From assembly GCF_000820025.1 (NCBI RefSeq), contig NZ_CDBI01000001.1, positions 53,891 through 117,890 on the forward strand: DNA of 64,000 bases, in the 5' to 3' direction. The notes below the pieces were generated by a model that did no database searches, was not told where the DNA came from, and worked only from the letters and a program-made list of their open reading frames with translations. Shown here piece after piece: positions 60,589-64,000 of this stretch. Made by a program: the position numbers and the translations under genes. Within the stretch, counting starts at the first letter, position 1; each line of letters begins with the position of its first letter. The DNA is from Aeromonas popoffii (GTDB lineage Bacteria; Pseudomonadota; Gammaproteobacteria; Enterobacterales; Aeromonadaceae).

Positions 60589-61212
60589 CCACTGCTGGCG
60601 GTGGGCGCGGGCCAGACCCTCGCCATCTCGCTGCTGGCCATCCTGTTTGCCACCCTCGGCGGTGTCGCTTACGGCGTGCTGGCACAACAGGGCAGTCGGT
60701 TGGTTCGAGGACTGCTGCGCTGCTATCTCGAACTGTTTCGGGTGGTACCGGTGCTGGTGTGGCTCTATCTCTTTTTCTTCGGGTTGCCGATCTTTTTCGG
60801 CCTCGATATTCCGGCTTTCTGGTGCGCCGTGCTGGTGCTCGCCCTCTGGGGCGCCAGCGAGGTGGGGGAAGTAGTGCGCGGTGGTCTGGGGTCGCTGGCA
60901 CGTGGTCAGCAGGAGGCCGGGCTGGCGCTCGGGCTCTCGACCTGGCAGCTCTATCGCCATGTATTGCTGCCTCAGGCGTTGCAACGGCTGACGCCGCCGA
61001 CCATCAACATCTACACCCGCATCATCAAGACCAGCTCGCTAGCGGTGCTGATCGGGGTGGTGGAGGTGATCAAGGTGGGCCAGCAGATCATCGAGCGCAC
61101 CTACGCCTCGGTACTTATCTACGGTCTGCTGTTTCTGTTCTTTTTTCTGGTCTGCTATCCGCTCTCGCTCGCCTCACGCCGGCTGGAGCAAAAATGGGGT
61201 AATGCGGTATGA
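60550..61212 (+). CDS. Polar amino-acid ABC transporter permease, second subunit
   Basis: From MASPVTELLAQALPLLAVGA it is 220 residues with the contact loop EAGLALGLSTWQLYRHVLLPQA. It is preceded by AAAAGGAGGG. The start overlaps a frame whose end mimics that of permease 1. Four bases overlap the ATPase gene. Together with the other three genes it forms a complete importer. Confidence 0.92.
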   Translation: MASPVTELLAQALPLLAVGAGQTLAISLLAILFATLGGVAYGVLAQQGSRLVRGLLRCYLELFRVVPVLVWLYLFFFGLPIFFGLDIPAFWCAVLVLALWGASEVGEVVRGGLGSLARGQQEAGLALGLSTWQLYRHVLLPQALQRLTPPTINIYTRIIKTSSLAVLIGVVEVIKVGQQIIERTYASVLIYGLLFLFFFLVCYPLSLASRRLEQKWGNAV

Positions 61213-61970
61213 CACCTCTGCTTGAACTTAAGCTCGTCAGCAAACAATTCGGCCCAAATCTGGTACTGGATCGGGTCAGCCTCAGCGTGCGCGCCGGGGA
61301 GGTGATCGTCATCCTGGGGCCGAGCGGCTGTGGCAAGAGCACCTTGTTGCGCACCCTCAACGGGCTTGAGCCCATTCAGGGGGGCGAGATCCGCTTCGAT
61401 GGTGCGCTGCTGGATGACGCCACCGACTGGCAACGAGTGCGCCAGCGTATCGGCATGGTGTTCCAGAGCTATCACCTCTTCCCCAACCTGACGGTGCTGG
61501 AAAACGTGCTGCTTGGCCCCGTGCAGGTGCAAAAACGGGAGCGGGCAGAGGCGCTGCTGCAAGCCGAGCAGCTGCTGACCCGCATCGGTCTGTGGGAACG
61601 ACGCCATGACTATCCGCGCCAGCTCTCCGGTGGCCAGCAGCAGCGCATCGCCATCGTGCGGGCGCTGTGCATGAACCCGCAGGTGATGCTGTTTGACGAG
61701 GTAACTGCCGCCCTCGACCCGGAGATGGTGCAGGAGGTGCTGGAAGTGATCCGCGATCTCGCCGGTAGCGGCATGACCCTGCTCATCGTCACCCACGAGC
61801 TGGCCTTCGCCCGGGCGGTGGCGGATCGCATCGTCTTCATGGATGGCGGCCACATTCTGGAGCAGGCCGCGCCCCATCAATTCTTCGACAACCCCAGGAG
61901 CCAGCGTGCGCGCCAGTTCCTCGCCAAGTTTTCTTATACGAATGTCATCAAACGAAAGGAGTCAGCATGA
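61209..61970 (+). CDS. Polar amino-acid ABC transporter ATP-binding protein
   Basis: A 253-residue ATPase with Walker A GPSGCGKST, Q-loop, signature LSGGQQQRIAI and Walker B VMLFDEVTAALDPE, typical of the GlnQ/GltL/HisP family. It overlaps permease 2 by 4 bp and the binding-protein gene by 4 bp. Confidence 0.95.
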   Translation: MTPLLELKLVSKQFGPNLVLDRVSLSVRAGEVIVILGPSGCGKSTLLRTLNGLEPIQGGEIRFDGALLDDATDWQRVRQRIGMVFQSYHLFPNLTVLENVLLGPVQVQKRERAEALLQAEQLLTRIGLWERRHDYPRQLSGGQQQRIAIVRALCMNPQVMLFDEVTAALDPEMVQEVLEVIRDLAGSGMTLLIVTHELAFARAVADRIVFMDGGHILEQAAPHQFFDNPRSQRARQFLAKFSYTNVIKRKESA

Positions 61971-62803
61971 AAAAAATCACCTCGGTTCTGTTTAGTGCTT
62001 TGCTGGGACTGGGTCTTGCCAGCGGCGTTGCCCATGCGGCGGACGGTTCCCTCGCCAAGATCAAGGCGCGTGACAAGCTCATCGTTGGCGTCTTCACCGA
62101 CAAGCCGCCGTTTGGCTACGTGGACGAGAAGGGACGCTATGTCGGCTTTGACACTGATCTCGGCCGCCGCTTCGCCAAGGATCTGTTGGGGGATGAGAAC
62201 AAGATCGAGTTCGTGGCGGTGGAGCCCGCCAGCCGCATCCCCTTCCTGCAGAGCGACAAGGTGGATCTGATCCTTGCCAATATGACGGTGACCCCGGAGC
62301 GGCGCGAGGTGGTTGATTTCACCCACCCGAACCTGCGAGTGGCGGTGCAGGTGCTGGTGCCGGAAGGGAGCCCAGCCAAACAGCTCGATGATCTGGCCAG
62401 CAAGACCCTGATCGTCACCACGGGCACCACGGCCGACATCTGGCTGACCCGCAATCATCCTGAGTGGAAGGTGCTCAAGTTCGAGAAGAATACCGAATCC
62501 TTGCAGGCACTGACCCAAGGGCGCGGTGACGCCTACGCCCAGGACAATCTGGTGCTGTTCAGCTGGGCCAAGGAGAATCCGGGCTACCGGGTATTGCCCG
62601 AAAAATTGGGCTCGGAAGACCCGATCGCCCCGGCGGTGAAGAAGGGCAATATCGAGCTGCGTGACTGGGTCAACGACCGTCTCGCCAAGCTGGGTGAGGA
62701 GAAGTACCTGCTCGAGCTCTATGACCAATATGTGCGCGATCACTTAAGTGCCGATACCGATCCCAATGATGTGATAGTGGAAGGAGGAAAATGGCAGGGC
62801 TGA
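61967..62803 (+). CDS. Polar amino-acid ABC transporter substrate-binding protein
   Basis: Periplasmic receptor of the importer. The 278 residues have a Sec signal ending AHA at about residue 25 and the family-3 fold (VGVFTDKPPFGYVDEKGRYVGFD near 40-62), similar to PEB1/CjaA/glutamate-binding proteins. The ligand cannot be fixed from sequence. A CAAACC/GGTTTG hairpin (62848-62872) and then a strong terminator follow. Confidence 0.92.
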   Translation: MKKITSVLFSALLGLGLASGVAHAADGSLAKIKARDKLIVGVFTDKPPFGYVDEKGRYVGFDTDLGRRFAKDLLGDENKIEFVAVEPASRIPFLQSDKVDLILANMTVTPERREVVDFTHPNLRVAVQVLVPEGSPAKQLDDLASKTLIVTTGTTADIWLTRNHPEWKVLKFEKNTESLQALTQGRGDAYAQDNLVLFSWAKENPGYRVLPEKLGSEDPIAPAVKKGNIELRDWVNDRLAKLGEEKYLLELYDQYVRDHLSADTDPNDVIVEGGKWQG

Positions 62804-62876
62804 GCCAGCCTGGGTAAGCGCTGAGAGTGTGAAGTCTTGGTTCCGTTGGTCCGCAAACCGCAAGGTTTGACCTTTC

Positions 62877-62907
62877 AGGCGCCCCCCTCGGGTGGCGCCT
62901 TTTTTTT
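62877..62907 (+). terminator. Strong terminator of the ABC transporter operon
   Basis: AGGCGCC/GGCGCCT stem with a CCCTCGGGT-containing loop (62877-62900), followed by eight T. Confidence 0.92.
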
Positions 62908-62986
62908 CGCATGCGAAAAAGAACCGGGCCACGGGGCGCGGTTGAAAACCCGCTCAGCGCGTGGTGTGTCGCCTCAATGACACTCT

Positions 62987-63082
62987 TCAGCGTCTTCGCG
63001 CATGTATGGGGTCCACCCTCACCGCCCGCCGCGCTAGGAAGAAGCCGAACAGCACGCCAAGCAGGCTGGGTCTTGGCACCAT
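62987..63082 (-). pseudogene. 3'-end fragment resembling an FtsX/MacB-type ABC permease
   Basis: A short minus-strand frame reads SLLGVLFGFFLARRAVRVDP and then IHARRR-stop. The pattern G-x-L-F-G-x-x-x-A-R-x-A-x-R-x-D-P-I is the usual C-terminus of MacB/FtsX-like permeases (last helix and cytoplasmic tail). Nothing upstream continues the protein. It is a decayed terminus left in the non-coding 62908-63229 stretch. Confidence 0.45.
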
Positions 63083-63126
63083 GCAGAGCGAATACCTGCC
63101 ACCCGTGTGCTGACCTGCAGAGTGGC

Positions 63127-63243
63127 GTGCAGCACGCCCTCTCGGGCAATGATGCCGCCGTGGCGCTCGACATCATGCTGCCCGACCTCAATCGCGGCGA
63201 GGTACTGCGCCAGATCCCCGCCATCATACTCACCGCCTTTGCA
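63127..63243 (+). pseudogene. Fragment resembling a response-regulator receiver domain
   Basis: On the + strand a frame reads VALDIMLPDLNRGEVLRQ and then IPAIILTAF. The DIMLPDLNG-like phosphorylation-site stretch and the ILTAF strand are typical of receiver domains, here joined with a deletion between them and without N- or C-terminal parts. It runs into the Nudix gene end. Likely relic, not a gene. Confidence 0.42.
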
Positions 63244-63724
63244 GCTGGCCGATGGCCACGCCTGTGGATCGGAAGGCAAACTCGGTGGGTGAAAGGCCAG
63301 CCAGCTTGCGCCACTCGCAGGCAGCCACATCGTCGGCCGCAACGACGGCAGGCTTGTGTGCCAGTTCCAGCATGAAGACGGTATCGCAGGTGTGATAGAC
63401 CACATCGTCATAGGGATAGACGTTGGCATAGGAGCCGACATAGCGAGGCACCTCTCTCCCCAGATCCAGCCCCAACTCCTCTTTCAGCTCCCTGAACAGC
63501 GCCTCCTCCAGCGACTCACCGGGATCGACAAAGCCGCCAGGCAGATCCAGTAATCCCTTGCCTGGGGCTCGCCCTCGCACCGCAACCAGCACTTCATCCT
63601 GCCAGCACAGCGCCACCATCACGGCCGACGCCACATTCTGGAAATAGTGGAAACCACAGCCACAGACGAACTCTTTCTCACTGCATTTTTGCAGCGATTT
63701 GATACCACAGCGCGGACAGAACAT
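63230..63724 (-). CDS. Nudix hydrolase with N-terminal zinc ribbon
   Basis: From MFCPRCGIKSLQ it is 164 residues. An N-terminal Cys4 ribbon (CPRCG and CGCGF) is followed by a Nudix domain with box GGFVDPGESLEEALFRELKEELG. It probably hydrolyses a nucleoside diphosphate derivative; the substrate is unknown. A start at 63751 is also possible; neither has a clear Shine-Dalgarno. Confidence 0.85.
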   Translation of the reverse strand: MFCPRCGIKSLQKCSEKEFVCGCGFHYFQNVASAVMVALCWQDEVLVAVRGRAPGKGLLDLPGGFVDPGESLEEALFRELKEELGLDLGREVPRYVGSYANVYPYDDVVYHTCDTVFMLELAHKPAVVAADDVAACEWRKLAGLSPTEFAFRSTGVAIGQLQRR

Positions 63725-63861
63725 AGGGGCTAATATCCCATTTGAAACCATAGGAGATTGTATGCCGACAACCTCGTCAAATGGAAAGACCTTGCGGAGC
63801 GTTGACAGTTAATATCGCCAAGAGGAAATGAAGTCTGTGGAACTGGAGAAAATACAGAACG

Positions 63862-63888
63862 AAAAAAGCCCGGTCGTTAGACTGGGCT
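63862..63888 (-). terminator. Terminator for a minus-strand unit entering from beyond the right edge
   Basis: AGCCCAGTC/GACCGGGCT with a 4-base loop and one mismatch, followed on the minus strand by TTTTTT. The last 110 bp of the window (63889-64000) show no coding frame; they may be the trailer of an RNA or protein operon starting outside. Confidence 0.7.
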
Positions 63889-64000
63889 TCTTGTTAGTGG
63901 CGAGTGAACGAAGAGACGACCCCCAGCTCAAGCACAAGAGACAACCGACAGGGACAGAGTCAAGAGTGGCAACCCTGCCAGGGAGCCTGTAAATCCAATT

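Noticed and set aside
63889..64000. Possible tRNA or rRNA at the right edge
   Set aside because: No cloverleaf or TPsiC-like arm can be assembled and no rRNA segment is recognised; only the terminator before it is clear.

Overview
The window is a 64 kb piece of a gammaproteobacterial chromosome, most likely Aeromonas. Codon use is GC-rich. The gene orders are nlpD-yqaA-pcm-surE-truD-ispF-ispD-ftsB-eno-pyrG-mazG-relA-rlmD/barA, pdxJ-recO-era-rnc-lepB-lepA-rseCBA-rpoE/nadB-ygfX-sdhE-ygfZ, and epd-pgk-fba. The genus is inferred from protein resemblance and was not tested by a search. No rRNA or tRNA gene, insertion sequence, prophage or CRISPR array was found.

Layout. 1-13569 is a nearly continuous minus-strand housekeeping run covering envelope, isoprenoid, division, glycolysis, CTP, stringent response and 23S methylation genes. 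barA (13723-16434) diverges from rlmD and is followed by yehS and an AmiD-like lipoprotein amidase. 18253-27064 is the minus-strand sigma-E / translation / 16S-maturation cluster, whose rpoE gene has a textbook sigma-E promoter. nadB runs the other way, followed by ygfX-sdhE, ygfZ, a LysR/PACE-efflux pair, cutA-dsbD and small unknown genes. 35420-47905 is again mostly minus strand: an FAD oxidoreductase, fba-pgk-epd, a ROK kinase, hemE, nudC, putA and a YgiM-like SH3 protein. An ion channel, a minimal chemoreceptor, a GNAT enzyme, glnE, an SDR, an AsmA protein and a prolyl oligopeptidase lipoprotein follow. The last operon (59541-62803) is a polar amino-acid ABC importer headed by a collapsed threonine-synthase remnant. 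The right end holds decayed gene fragments and a Nudix gene.

The signal ordinary annotation does not explain is a recurrent architecture at gene ends. At eight junctions an intact gene is accompanied by a second, diverged copy of its own terminus, about 40-110 bp long. Two are 5' stubs lying just upstream of the intact start (ispF, barA). Five are 3' stubs lying between the intact stop and the native terminator or next gene (rlmD, rnc, ygiM, the chemoreceptor gene, the prolyl oligopeptidase gene). One is a duplicated stop/start junction between two permease genes. The copies differ at many synonymous positions, so they look like remains of older or foreign alleles rather than fresh slippage. 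The 5' stubs are still open frames whose stop overlaps the intact start and whose Gly-Gly codons provide its Shine-Dalgarno. I read these as scars of gene replacement in which one end recombined by homology and the other joined illegitimately near the gene terminus. A regulatory role for the 5' stubs is also possible.
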